Shown here: positions 20,279 to 29,769 of the stretch, piece after piece
Numbering within the stretch: the first letter of the stretch is position 1
Layout of the letters: each line of letters starts with the position of its first letter
From: Elysia marginata
Taxonomy: Eukaryota > Mollusca > Gastropoda > Plakobranchidae
Reading direction: 5' to 3'
Length of the DNA stretch: 29,809 nucleotides
Assembly (NCBI GenBank): GCA_019649035.1
Contig: BMAT01000804.1
Span: 180,440 to 210,248 of the forward strand
Program-made: the position numbers and the translations under genes
The notes under the pieces: model-generated
Told to the model about the DNA's origin: nothing
Seen by the model: the letters and a program-made list of their open reading frames with translations, nothing else
Database searches by the model: none

Positions 20279-23200
20279 CTGTTTTTGATAAACATAAATT
20301 ATATATGAGAGGGAGAAGGCAGGAGATGGGAAGTAACAAATAAAGAAACAGAGAGGGAAAGAGACCGAGAAAAGCATAAAAGCAAAGTGATATCAATAAA
20401 AATCAAGTCAGTCAGAAACAAAAAGGGTAAATGGGATCCAAATCAAGAGTGTGATAAATACATACATACATATCTAGATGATAAGAGTAAAGTAAAAGCA
20501 AAGAGCATTAGTTTGTTGATGTGGGTTTTTTTTAAACTAATCAATACCACTAAAAACCAGTTAACTTTTTGAACTTACAGACTAGCATCAGATTTTTTAT
20601 CATTTTAGCATACCGACAAGATACCTCATTGCCCATAGCTAGGTACTCAATTAACATCTGGATGTGGCGGGGAAACATGTGTAAGAAGCCCTTCCAAAGG
20701 ACTACAACTTTGATTTTCTGAGTCGTGCTCAAACCCAAGATTTCTCAGTCCAAGTGCCAATATCTCTGACTAGACCACAATGCCACACAAGGTGATAAAC
20801 ATTTTGTGTTTTTTTTTTAATTAGGATCATGAGCTTTTTTAAGAGAAATATTGGAATGATCAATAGTCACTGTTTGTTTGTTTGCTTGCTTGTAATTGAT
20901 TTTTTTAAAATTTGAAACTCAAGTAAGGAATAGGGAGAGGCCTACTTTGATTTACAGAGTGGAACAATGATGTAAGGGAGGACTATATTTTTTCAAACAA
21001 GTATAAACATAAAGTGACTTCACATCATTGAAGATGAGCTGGAACTAAACTGATTCACAATTATTGTCATTTTCATTTTGATTTAACTGAGAAGGGGCAT
21101 ATCTGATTTTATTTTTTATAATTGTAGGGGAAAGATAGTACAAAAACAAAACAAAATGGAAAAAAAATAAAAAAGACCTTTTTTTCTGCAAGGCGAAAAA
21201 GAAAAAATAATTTAAAAAACATACTCTTTCATCAGAATGGTAACAGGCATAGGAACGCAGACGAGTGCGGGGAGTCTGAGCCATAGCACAGACAATGTTC
21301 TCAGCTTCTTCAGGGGAGACCTCGTGTGGAGAAGGCATCACTGTGGGCTCGTCATCACATTCCTCACATGGTGGGCTAGACACAACAAAAAGGCTGGTCA
21401 AGTTCTCAAGGTAGACCGCTGTGACACGTCTAGTAAATTGAAAAAATGAGAGGGAAAAGCATGAGCGAAAAGGGCAAAGATTACACCATGCAAGAGGAGA
21501 AAAATGCACTCTATCCTTCAATAAAAAAGATTAGTCATACAATGAAAACATAATTGACACTTACCTTTTATAATGAAATAAACATAATTTTATATAAGAT
21601 CACCTAAAAGTATAAGATAAGATAAGAAAAGATACATACATAATTTTTTTTATTCTAAATGTTCAATATAAGTATATATTTCAAAGTTTATATCGGTTAA
21701 ACACAACTTCTATGTGTAAATATATATATATATATTGTATTGTATTGTACATATATATATATATATAAAATGTAGTTGAAAAGTAATCTAGTTTTACTAA
21801 AACCAGCCAAAAGAATTGACTTAAATTATTACAATTGCTCAAAAAGTATAAATGTTAAGAGTTTCAATTTGTGTGTGAAAAGTAAGCATGTGTTTAAGGG
21901 TATACGATAATAATATATTAGGTTCATATTTTCCTTCATATTTCTATGGACATAACAAGCAACATTACACTTCTTATCTGCTGATTTTAACACTGAAAGT
22001 GTCACATAACACTGAAAGTGTCACACCTTAAATTTTTACTTCATAACTTCATCAAGTGTACATTACAAGTGTGAATTTCTGGTTTATAGAGCCAATATAA
22101 TCAGAGGATGACACTTTCCTGGTAAAAATTTTTTAAACTTTGAATTCATTAAAGGGGGGTGGGGGCCGGAGCAGTGGCTCAATCAGTATGGGCAATTGAT
22201 CACTACTCTAGAGGTCCTGGGTTCAATCCTTAGTCATTTGCTCCTGTGTCCCCCCAGGATAGCTAATCATTTTAAGACTCAGCAAAAGTAAATCCGCAAT
22301 AGCAATGGCAAAGTATCTCACCATGGCCTTTGCCAAGGATAATGAGGAATTTGGCTACTCCTTGTTCTCTTGCACTCATATTAGGTAGAGGACTAACTTT
22401 CTTTATTTTGATTAAATCAAGTTCTTAGGCATTTTCAAAACCCACATTATCTTGCTGCAAACCTTGTGATCACATGCCTTTGCTCTTTGTCTATAAAAAC
22501 GGCCCGGTTGGTTAGTAGTGATAACAGTAATAGGTTTTCATTGAATGTTTGTAGTTTTTTTCTCTTTGGATGACTTTTTTTCTTTAGGGTACAAATTCTT
22601 CTTAGTTTCCAGCATTTCATATTTTGTTTTGTTATATTTTCTTACAATAATATTTTGTTTTCTAATCCTCTGCTCCAGTAAGGGATGCACCCCACACATT
22701 TCCAGCCCATAAAGGACCGACCTTCAAAATCAGCTGGTTGTGTGCACAAAATCTCTACAAATGGTCAACTTTTATAATACTTTGTCCTATGCCAGGCAGT
22801 AAGAAAGAAGTTAAGAAATAAGTTTCAGAAATCCTAAAAAAGGAAATGAGAGACGAATTTGGTGAAACATGGGGTATTCAGGCTGAGGGTGGATAGTCTG
22901 AGCAGAGGAATGAAATGAGGTTTTTTTGTTTTTTTTTTGTTTTTTCCTATGATAACTTCTTGGTATCCAAAAGCTATACATAAATACAACACTTGGCAAA
23001 TGCTGTTCCAGTTTTTGGAAAAAAAATTGTTGATTTTGGGAAGTCTGGGGCATTAGTATGGTTATTAAGGATAAATTGAGTATTGAGTATTGAGTATTAC
23101 CCACCTTTCACAACTTTGACAGAAAGTTGAATGTTCAAAGGTCTCCGTCTTGTTGTTTTTTATGTAATACTGGGTAAAGGCTTTGACACATTTCCTGTCA

Positions 23201-26200
23201 TCCTCTTCATCATCATCAGCTATACATAGCAGATGAAATAAAACAAGTTAAAACAAAAGCTAGCACGGAAAGTTACAGAATACATTTAAGCTTTTCAAAA
23301 ACATATTATTCTTTTAAAGAAGGTTAAACTATTCTTTCTACAAAAAAGTGAAGTTTTGCTAAAGAAACATGATGACAGTTTGTGACCCCTTAATTGATAC
23401 TTGTTGTGTTTAGGCCTATTACTTTTTAAACTTCCACAGCTGTTCAACATTTCTTATTTTCATAAAAACATTGAAATGAATGGGGTTTTTTCAAAAACCT
23501 TTTTGTACCACCTTTGATGATTTGACCGCAGCTGCTTAAACTTAAGTTACACTGTTATAGCTGTGAACTTTATGTAAATGCTTGCTGACTTACAGTTGCC
23601 AGTACTCAGGCAAGCATGATTTTACTTAACTTCTCAAGCTATTACCACAGAGCAATATTAAGTTAGCTTAAGTTAACCTCTCTGACAGCTTTCATAACAG
23701 TAGATGGCAGAAGGGAGGGAGGAAAAGAGAACCATAAAGAGAAGAGAGAGAAAGATAGGGAGAAAGAGACGAAAAGAAGTCAGAGAGAACAAAAACAGGG
23801 GTGACAGTGAAAAAGGAAGAGAAAGAATGATGAAGAGAGGGTGAGGTGAGGAAACATTGCATATTTGCATGTAAAATAACATACTTACCATGCACAGTCA
23901 CTTCAGGGGACAACCAGCTGTGAATAGATATACAAAACAATATTTCTACTGAAAAAATACATTTCTACTCAAACAAAAATAAACGTGATGTAAGAATCAT
24001 ATGTAATGGGTAATTTTGTGCAAGTGCTATTTAATCATCCTTAAATCTAATACAACACTAATTATATACCTGATTGCCGTAAATAATTAGGTTTAATCTA
24101 TAGTAGTTGTTTCAACGCAATTAGGAAAATGTTTCATTCTTAAGCTAAAAAAAAAAAACTATTATTTTGACAACTCAAAATAAAGAAAGAAGGATAACAA
24201 ACCTGTATAAGCTGAAACTTGTCAATGCCCTGAAAAACAAATGATTGAAATAGTATCTTACACCAAGATATTTAAAACCAGCATTGGGAACTTTAAATGT
24301 TAACTTGAACTTCAAATATGAAAAACAAAGTTTTACAAAACATTACCATTATTTTTTAAAGCTTTGACATAAGTACAACAGTGAAGAACTTTATGAAAAT
24401 AGTAGAAATATATGACAAGAAAACTATTTAAAACATACATCATGATCTCTTAGGGCTTTCAGGAGCCAAACATCTGAAATGGAGATAAATGTGTCCTTTG
24501 TGTTATTATTGAGATTTTTGTAAAGTATAGCAAAAAAAAGTTATATTAAAAAAAAAAAGTCAAGTCAACAAACCAGGAGACTTTTCTACTCCACCATCCA
24601 ACATTGAGAGCATCAAACAACAGAGTCGTTGATGGCTGAAGATCAAAACAAGAAAGAAAATAACAGTGCTATATGATTTCATGGTTGAAATAAATGCTCA
24701 ACTGGCTTCTTTGTGAGTGAATTCAGGCACATTGAAATACTGCAGCTAATGACAAAATTAGTGATGGTTGTTGAAACTGAAAGACAAATAGGGCATACTA
24801 ATAATTAAAAACAATGATAAAAAGAATTTGCATTAATGTTTGTTTTTACAATCTATGCTGACTAAAACTGCTACAGTAGAACCCCTGAATAATGACCTTG
24901 TAAAATGGTGAAAACAGATCTTATAAGAGAGGGGTCTTAGTTCAGATTGAAATTACTATACCCATATAAACAGACATCTTCAAAATTTAAGTCACATAAG
25001 AGGGGTGGTCTTTATTGAGGGGGTCTTAGTTGAGAGATTCCACTGTAAATGCTTTGCGTCAAATTTTTGCTGTAACAAAAAATTAATGTTTTCTTAAAAC
25101 AATTCAAAATATTTTTTTGAATGGTTTAAGATACTGGATACATAAAGAGATAACAACTGCTTTTGGAAAGCTAGTGAAATTTTAACTTATTTAAGATGAT
25201 AAATACATAGCTATTTATCTAATTCTTAAAAGAGAGAGCTAGCTCAGGAATATTTGTAAACTTTTTCTTTTTGTTTTATAAGTAAAAGCAATAATTCCAA
25301 AATTTGTTTAAACTCCATTCTGACCTGCCATTAAAGTTTACAAAAAAAAAGCATTTCAATTTAAAGATTATGGCATGTTACCCATTTAATCAATATACAC
25401 CCTACATACCACTTTGAAAGAACTGTTAAGGACAAGTCGAGGAAAGTTAATTTTATTTTTGTAAAAGAGTCTATTTTCAAATAAAATGTGAGACCACAAT
25501 TATGATGATAAATGTATAGTCTTGGCTTTTTTTTTCAAAGCACTCACAATTCTGAAGCTCGGAAAACCAGCATTTGGAGAGGGCTTCTCTATCTTGCAAG
25601 TACTCTGGAAATCATACTGTTCAACCCTGGAAAAATATGACAAATTGAATTTGAACAGTTATTTATAGGTCCCTTTGAAAAGAAATTTTAATAGCCATAT
25701 TTCATTCATTCAACTTTTTATGGGTCCAAAAGTTTGGTATTTAATAGAAGAAAGTTTATTTTCCTACTTAAACAAATGCAAAAACAATAGAGGCAGCATA
25801 CATCTTTAATTGCCACTACTGTTCCTTTCACCCAAACCTGTTGACACCAAAGCCAACAGCTATGAGTTAGAAAAAAAAACATGATTTAGTTAATCTCAAA
25901 CACAAAAAATGTCTGAGAATTATTATGATTAAAACAATATTTTAAACAAAATACACTGTTAAAATTGCCTAAAACTGCAATTTTGACCCATTTTGAACTG
26001 TTGCAAAGATAAATGGTTTTATCTTAACCCTACATATAGCAATGGTTTTCAGTTTTTCTAGTCTTGTTCTTAACCCCTTCATGACCTATAACGTTCGTTG
26101 TACGTCATCTTTGTCATGGCAAGATGCAGACATGACGTATGTTGATTGTCCTCAAATCAGTGGATTTTGCTGTTCCCCATGACGCTTAGTTGTATAATGT

Positions 26201-27805
26201 ATGTCATGCTTTGCACTGCATATGAGCGGCATTAAACACAGATTTATTTAAAATCTGACATTATAATTAGAGTTCAGCCATGTTAAAAATATATAAAATA
26301 ATTCAACTCTTTGACCAGGAACTGCCATGTCGTGGCGATCGACAAACCTATGTCACAAAGGGGTTAAAAAGTAACTAAAAATTTCCTGTCTACAAAAAAC
26401 TTTTTAAAAGCATTGGTTTTTACAGAGTGCTTTATTTTTTCAAAAGGAATTTCTTTGTTGTGTACAAAAATATGTCCAATTAGTCTTATGGTTCTGACAT
26501 ATAGTTTGTAATTAAGAAATGAACTTAAAAAAAGAGGGTATGATAATATGAAAACATTATGTATTTTGGCAACTAAAAGAAGGTATGGTGGAAAACATTC
26601 TAACTTTTACTTTATGTCTAACAAAAATGTGCCTACAGCGTTTTAAAAAGAAACCATCAATAAAAGTTCTGCCAAACTTACATGCACACAACAAATACCA
26701 TTCTCTTTTACCTCCTATGAAAATTTAAAAAATAATTCATTTTTGCCCAATAAATTTTTCAAAACTCTCTTTTCATCTTGTACTTTATTTCAGCTGATAA
26801 TGCAGATATACGAGTACATAAACATTGAAATTAAGACATAGGCAATTAATGCTCACATAGAATAGACTGTTCCATTCAGTGTAGCAAAGACATCAGGGTC
26901 AACTTCTCCAATGAAACGTCCGACCTAGGAAATATTGCCTTCGTCAGTGATGTAACAAAGCTATGTGTTTTAATTTGGTACAGTGCTTTATCAACAAAAA
27001 TAACTTTTGCCAAAATTGACCAGATTTTGTTATTATAAAGTATTTTTTCAATTTTTCTAGAAAATGATATGTGTAGGTTTGTGCATCAAGTCTGTAAACT
27101 AAAAGTACATGACTCCTTTAATCCTGGGCAACATAAAATGTCTGGAGATTGATAAAGCCAGTCTGACATTTAAAATTTTAATTGATCAAAATGTCTTTAA
27201 ACAATTTTGAAACTCATTTTCTTATTATTTCATTTCAACAAAGAATGTAATCTTAGTTTATAACATTTTAAATTATTTGGGCAGTTTAGAAGCTAAAAAA
27301 ATGTCGAGAAAATTTTTTTCATATTGGAGAACTTGCAAGACCTAATTTACTTACACTGGCTGCAAAAATTGTAATACATCTTGAAAAAACCTAAAATAGA
27401 GAAAAAAATTTTTCTCACCCATCTGTCTGGGTTGTCTACATTTCCAGCTACCAGGAAGCCTCCATTATCCAAAATGTAACAAACAAGCCCCTCATCACGA
27501 CAAGTGAGAAGATTTAAGCTAGCAAAGCTAGCATTGTTGACTTTTTCAATGGCTGTGTTTATCTTGTTGAAAACATAACCGTGATCATATCGCTGCCCAG
27601 CAACTACAGGACAGAAAATGCATGAGGATGGAACTTTATTTTCCAACATTTTTCTTTTCATCTATTTAAAATCTGATATTGCTAAAAAGTAAAGCATGTG
27701 ATGAATTGACCTCTTAATAGCTTTATGAGTTTTTATTTAAAAATTATAATAATAATAACAAAAATAATTACGATCTTAATCATCATGTTAATAACTGTGA
27801 TAATA

Positions 27806-27851
<46 letters not shown>

Positions 27852-29352
27852 CTATAAGAATAATAGAAATTATAACATTAGTAACTACCATAGCAATGAT
27901 ATTTATAATGATAATAGTAGTAGTAGTTGAAGGCTAAAGAATACAACGATGATAACGTTGAAGTAAGCATAATGCTAAAATCTAAAACCATCTTACTTTA
28001 GAAATGTCCATGATCAAATAGCATAAAATTTACTAACATTTTATTACAGTCTTTCAATTCATTTGACAGAGTTTTTTGTTTTTGTTATTTTGCATGCAGA
28101 ATTTTCCTCTTAATTTTCCAGATTTTGTATAAGGACATGTAACTGAAACACTCAATCCCTCCAATCCATTTCAACTCTAAAAAGGTACAACAGCAACTGA
28201 TTGTGTGTCACAGCAACTGTGGAAATTCATTTTAAAAGTCAAACCAGCACATAGAAAAAAACATATTCCTAAAAGAATCAGGAATAAGTGCTGCCCATTT
28301 TAAGTATACCTTTAGCTTTAAACTGGCCTATTACGAGATTTCTTTGCATTACGTCATTCTTTTTTCTTTGATTGTCTCAGGGGAGAAGGTTTACCTGCAG
28401 GTTTGTCCACTACTTGATCGTTATTCTTCACAGTGACTGCACATGCTATTGTCACACTAGACGTTGTTGTATTGTCTGTAAATAAAGATTTCAAGAATTA
28501 TTACATAAAGGTATAGCAAAACAATGTTAATTTTTTCCCTAGATTAATACATATGACCAAGTCTTTTGTCTAACAAAACAGAGACATGAAGTCAATTCAT
28601 TAAAAGCACATCAGAGGTTTATAGAAAAAGATGCATTATCTTCTTTTTATACTCTGTACATAAGTGCTACTTATGCTTAATCCTATGATCAAAACATAAG
28701 GAGCATGGAAAGCTGGAAAAAAATGTTTGAAACTCATAGTGAGTTTTGCCTGGAAACTTGAAAATTCTCCTCAATACTCTTAAAATTATATTTTTCATAT
28801 TCCCCTATGATAAGGTTTGAGAGGGCTGCAAAATGTTTGTGTAGCACAAAATTGGAGGTATGGCTTACTTATAAAAGTAATACATCCAGGTGAAATAAAA
28901 CATAACAAAAAAATATTGGACACCTTCATAGCATATGACCCAGCCATAATGAATGAGGTTTCAATCAATAGTATCTATTAGGTTTAAACTTATCAACATT
29001 TGTTACTATTTATAGACATTGTAACACAAATTAATTTCTTATGACTTTGTCCAAATCAATCAGTTAAGCTGATATAAAACTTTTGAAAAATTACAACTAT
29101 CTTTAGAAAACTATTGAAAAGGGAAAATGTATTTGAAAAATCATTCTTGTTATGAGGCTTATTTGTTCTTTAAGGCAGTATGTGCTGACTTAACTATAAA
29201 AAATAATCTAAGTTATACAAGAACCTTTTTAAAAGGAGTTTTAATTACCTTCAGTGTAGTCAGAACTAAGAATGCATTGCTTGGCATGTTGAGCCCTTGT
29301 GAAAAGGGAAGATTTTCTTGGGTCACGCTGAGATTCAAAGAACTGTGCATCA
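20174..29352 (-). CDS. CACNA2D: Calcium channel alpha2delta subunit, C-terminal part (11 exons, 5' end outside window)
   Basis: Seen: eleven exons with GT-AG borders join in one frame (1060 coding nt, 352 complete residues plus stop). Family landmarks appear in order: CxDEGLVCYILDNGGF, VGRFIGEVDP, YDFQSTC, FDALNVGWW, an acidic DDDEEDD stretch, a C-x-x-C pair (FCQSCE), PPCEEC, a basic R-x-R run before CYH, and ECGCSG followed by about 22 hydrophobic residues. Known of the family: alpha2delta is an extracellular auxiliary subunit that raises surface expression of CaV1/CaV2 channels. It is cleaved into disulfide-linked alpha2 and delta and held by a GPI anchor or C-terminal helix. The window therefore holds the end of alpha2 and all of delta. 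Possible N-glycosylation sites include NTT, NAS, NGT, NKT and NLT. The VWA and Cache regions must lie beyond 29809. I cannot decide between the alpha2delta-1/2 and -3 types, since features of both occur. Confidence 0.93.
20303..20375 (-). promoter_or_regulatory. Pyrimidine-rich tract before the last alpha2delta exon
   Basis: The plus strand is a GA-rich run, so the gene's transcript is CU-rich for ~70 nt, starting 23 nt upstream of the acceptor at 20279. It probably acts as an extended polypyrimidine tract or a binding site for PTB-like proteins. Confidence 0.4.
20580..20795 (-). mobile_element. tRNA-derived SINE, family B
   Basis: Read on the minus strand, it starts near 20790 with gtgtggcattgtggtctagt (box A region 20764-20779), then ggacttgg-like sequence and box B gggtttgagcac (20725-20736), followed by a SINE body (cttcttacacatgtttcccc). 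The head resembles tRNA but lacks full cloverleaf pairing. It lies in sense orientation in the last alpha2delta intron. Confidence 0.65.
21225..21429 (-). CDS. CACNA2D: alpha2delta exon j (delta cysteine-rich part)
   Basis: At 205 nt this is the largest exon, with acceptor tttactag and donor GAAAGA|GTATGT. It encodes RRVTAVYLENLTSLFVV, then PPCEEC, then a variable P/E-rich stretch. It ends TRLRSYACYHSDER in phase 0. The TNLFxVV-C-C and R-x-R-x-x-x-CYH patterns match delta of other alpha2delta proteins. Confidence 0.92.
21718..21769. repeat. (TA)n and (TATTG)n simple repeats
   Basis: Two TA runs flank attgtattgtattgta, in the intron between alpha2delta exons i and j. Confidence 0.85.
21989..22026. 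repeat. Two tandem 19-bp units, each with a palindrome
   Basis: aacactgaaagtgtcacat is followed directly by aacactgaaagtgtcacac, differing only in the last base. Each contains the palindrome cactgaaagtg. It lies in the alpha2delta i-j intron. Confidence 0.8.
22163..22400 (+). mobile_element. tRNA-derived SINE, family A copy 2
   Basis: Box A gcagtggctcaatcagtatg (22171-22190) and box B ggttcaatcc (22220-22229), both near consensus, are followed by cttagtcatttgctcctgtg, agcaatggcaaagtatctca and ccttgttctcttgcactcat. The head and body match 11665-11935. It lies antisense in an alpha2delta intron and is better preserved than copy 1. Confidence 0.75.
23072..23099. repeat. Short (TTGAGTA)n tandem repeat at an exon edge
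   Basis: Three copies of attgagt end only a few bases from the donor of alpha2delta exon i (exon edge 23105), so they lie at the very start of the intron. Confidence 0.8.
23105..23219 (-). CDS. CACNA2D: alpha2delta exon i (start of delta)
   Basis: The exon is 115 nt, with acceptor gtatag and donor GAAAG|GTGGGT. It encodes DDDEEDDRKCVKAFTQYY, then NNKTETF, then FCQSCE. The acidic run aligns with the MEDDDF region at the start of delta in vertebrates, and C-x-x-C matches their DCGNC. NKT is a possible glycosylation site. The acceptor lacks a strong pyrimidine tract. Confidence 0.9.
23703..23856 (-). promoter_or_regulatory. CU-rich intronic tract downstream of microexon h
   Basis: The plus strand is ~150 bp of almost pure purine; the transcript strand is therefore CU-rich (ctctctctt, tccctccctt and similar). 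It begins about 30 nt after the donor of the 29-nt exon (23888). Position and composition fit PTB-type splicing control, which is inferred. Confidence 0.4.
23889..23917 (-). CDS. CACNA2D: alpha2delta 29-nt microexon h
   Basis: The exon is 29 nt, with acceptor ctattcacag and a perfect donor CATG|GTAAGT. It encodes WLSPEVTVH plus the first base of Ala. It sits immediately before the acidic region that in vertebrate alpha2delta marks the alpha2/delta junction. Because 29 is not a multiple of three, skipping would shift the frame. Confidence 0.82.
24203..24229 (-). CDS. CACNA2D: alpha2delta 27-nt microexon g
   Basis: The exon is 27 nt, with acceptor gtttttcag and donor ATACAG|GTTTGT. It encodes ALTSFSLY and joins in frame on both sides, giving SW-ALTSFSLY-SWLSP. 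This parallels the hydrophobic WSILQQFLLSL stretch of vertebrate proteins. Its length is a multiple of three, so skipping would remove nine residues without changing frame (TG + C TGG). Confidence 0.78.
24574..24635 (-). CDS. CACNA2D: alpha2delta exon f (GWW block)
   Basis: The exon is 62 nt, with acceptor gatcttcag and donor CCTG|GTTTGT. It encodes PSTTLLFDALNVGWWSRKVS and leaves TG. It corresponds to the PSVADILQIGWW region of alpha2delta-1. The TG is completed to TGG (Trp) by the 27-nt exon at 24203-24229. Confidence 0.9.
24874..25045. mobile_element. pogo-like MITE in alpha2delta intron
   Basis: The 172 bp element is flanked by TA. The left end CAGTAGAACCCCTGAATAAT pairs with a right end that reads CAGTGGAATCTCTCAACTAA on the other strand. 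Sub-terminal gaccttgtaa and ggtctttattgaggggg repeat the pattern. It is non-coding. Confidence 0.75.
25548..25626 (-). CDS. CACNA2D: alpha2delta exon e (YDFQSTC block)
   Basis: The exon is 79 nt, with acceptor tatttttccag and donor GAATT|GTGAGT. It encodes VEQYDFQSTCKIEKPSP and ends PSFRI in phase 0. YDFQSTC corresponds to the YDYQSVC/YDYQAMC motif of vertebrate alpha2delta proteins. Confidence 0.93.
26070..26367. mobile_element. piggyBac-like MITE with TTAA ends
   Basis: The 298 bp element starts TTAACCCCTTCATGACCTA and ends with TGTCACAAAGGGGTTAA. The outer CCCCTT(C/T)(A/G)TGAC is inverted at both ends and TTAA is the target duplication typical of piggyBac. The left part has repeated gtacgtcat / atgacgtatg / gtatgtcatg motifs. 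It lies in the alpha2delta d-e intron. Confidence 0.7.
26857..26924 (-). CDS. CACNA2D: alpha2delta exon d (GRFIGEVDP block)
   Basis: The exon is 68 nt, with acceptor tttcctag and donor CTAT|GTGAGC. It encodes VGRFIGEVDPDVF then LNGTVYS, matching the family block G-R-F-[FL]-G-E-[VI]-[DE]. The final two bases (AT) complete Met with the first base of the next exon. Confidence 0.92.
27419..27603 (-). CDS. CACNA2D: alpha2delta exon c (CYILDNGGF block)
   Basis: At 185 nt this is the second largest exon, with acceptor tgtcctgtag and donor GATGG|GTGAGA. It encodes AGQRYDHGYVF, then TCRDEGLVCYILDNGGFLV, one of the most recognisable alpha2delta signatures (C-x(n)-C-[YF]-[IL]-[IL]-D-x-x-G-F). It ends DNPDRW in phase 0 and runs directly into VGRFIGEVD of the next exon. 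NNAS is a possible glycosylation site. Confidence 0.93.
27806..27850 (+). repeat. (ATG)15 microsatellite
   Basis: An uninterrupted 45-bp run of atg units, followed by other tat/ata-rich triplet sequence. It is intronic in the alpha2delta gene. The Met-rich open frame across it is not a gene. Confidence 0.97.
28395..28475 (-). CDS. CACNA2D: alpha2delta exon b
   Basis: The exon is 81 nt, with acceptor tttacag and donor CTGCAG|GTAAAC. It encodes NTTTSSVTIACAV followed by VVDKPA. The spliced junction reads KPAV-AGQ, matching the P-A-V-V-G region before the conserved C-terminal cysteine cluster of alpha2delta proteins. The NTT at the 5' end is a possible N-glycosylation site created across the splice junction. 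Confidence 0.85.
29249..29352 (-). CDS. CACNA2D: alpha2delta exon a (first exon in window)
   Basis: The exon is 104 nt, with acceptor ttttttaacag and donor GAAG|GTAATT. One leading base completes a codon begun outside the window, and one trailing base is completed by the next exon to give Asp. It encodes a charged segment starting DAQFFESQRDPRK and ending LSSDYTE. This falls in the less conserved part of the ectodomain, so its identity rests mainly on the frame joining to the next exons. Confidence 0.75.
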
Positions 29353-29767
29353 CTGTTAAAAAATAGAATCAAAACTGTTTTAAATATGATTTGCGACTTG
29401 ATTGTATTATTCATAATACATACTTACAGAATTATATAAAAATATGGTGTATCTAATAATAGAGCTAGACCAGGGCAATAAAGTCATTATAATGAAAAAT
29501 CATTTTCACCTTGTTTATTCGTCTATAATAAATTCTGTTTAAAAGATAGTGACACCAGTACATGATTTCTGATACATATGTCATAGAGTTTAGGTTTTTT
29601 AAATTTTAAAAACGGGTAAAATATTTAAAAAGAAATTAAAATTCAAATGAAATGGTTAACTTTTTTCAAATGCTGAATTGTCAGCAAAAATTGTGCAACA
29701 GATAATAATTTATTAAATTGTCAATAATTGGTTCTAATTTATTTACACTTGTATATATATATATATG
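29353..29767. other. Upstream alpha2delta intron
   Basis: AT-rich, with no further coding exon that I can support. It ends in a short (TA)n run at 29754-29766. Confidence 0.5.
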
Positions 29768-29769
29768 TA

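Noticed and set aside
20007..20396. 129-codon minus frame and its plus-strand counterpart 19969-20343
   Set aside because: They overlap the real last exon of alpha2delta in other frames. The conserved ECGCSG tail is in the third frame.
21045..21521. 158-codon minus frame read as a whole protein
   Set aside because: Only 21225-21429 is exonic; both ends run into introns with good splice sites.
22163..22240. Possible functional tRNA gene
   Set aside because: Pol III boxes are present but the sequence lacks a full cloverleaf and has a SINE body shared with another copy.
23692..23940. Minus frames rich in Ser/Leu/Phe
   Set aside because: They are translations of the CU-rich intronic tract.
27725..27937. 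Open frame with a run of Met residues
   Set aside because: It is a translation of the (ATG)15 microsatellite and adjoining simple sequence in an intron.
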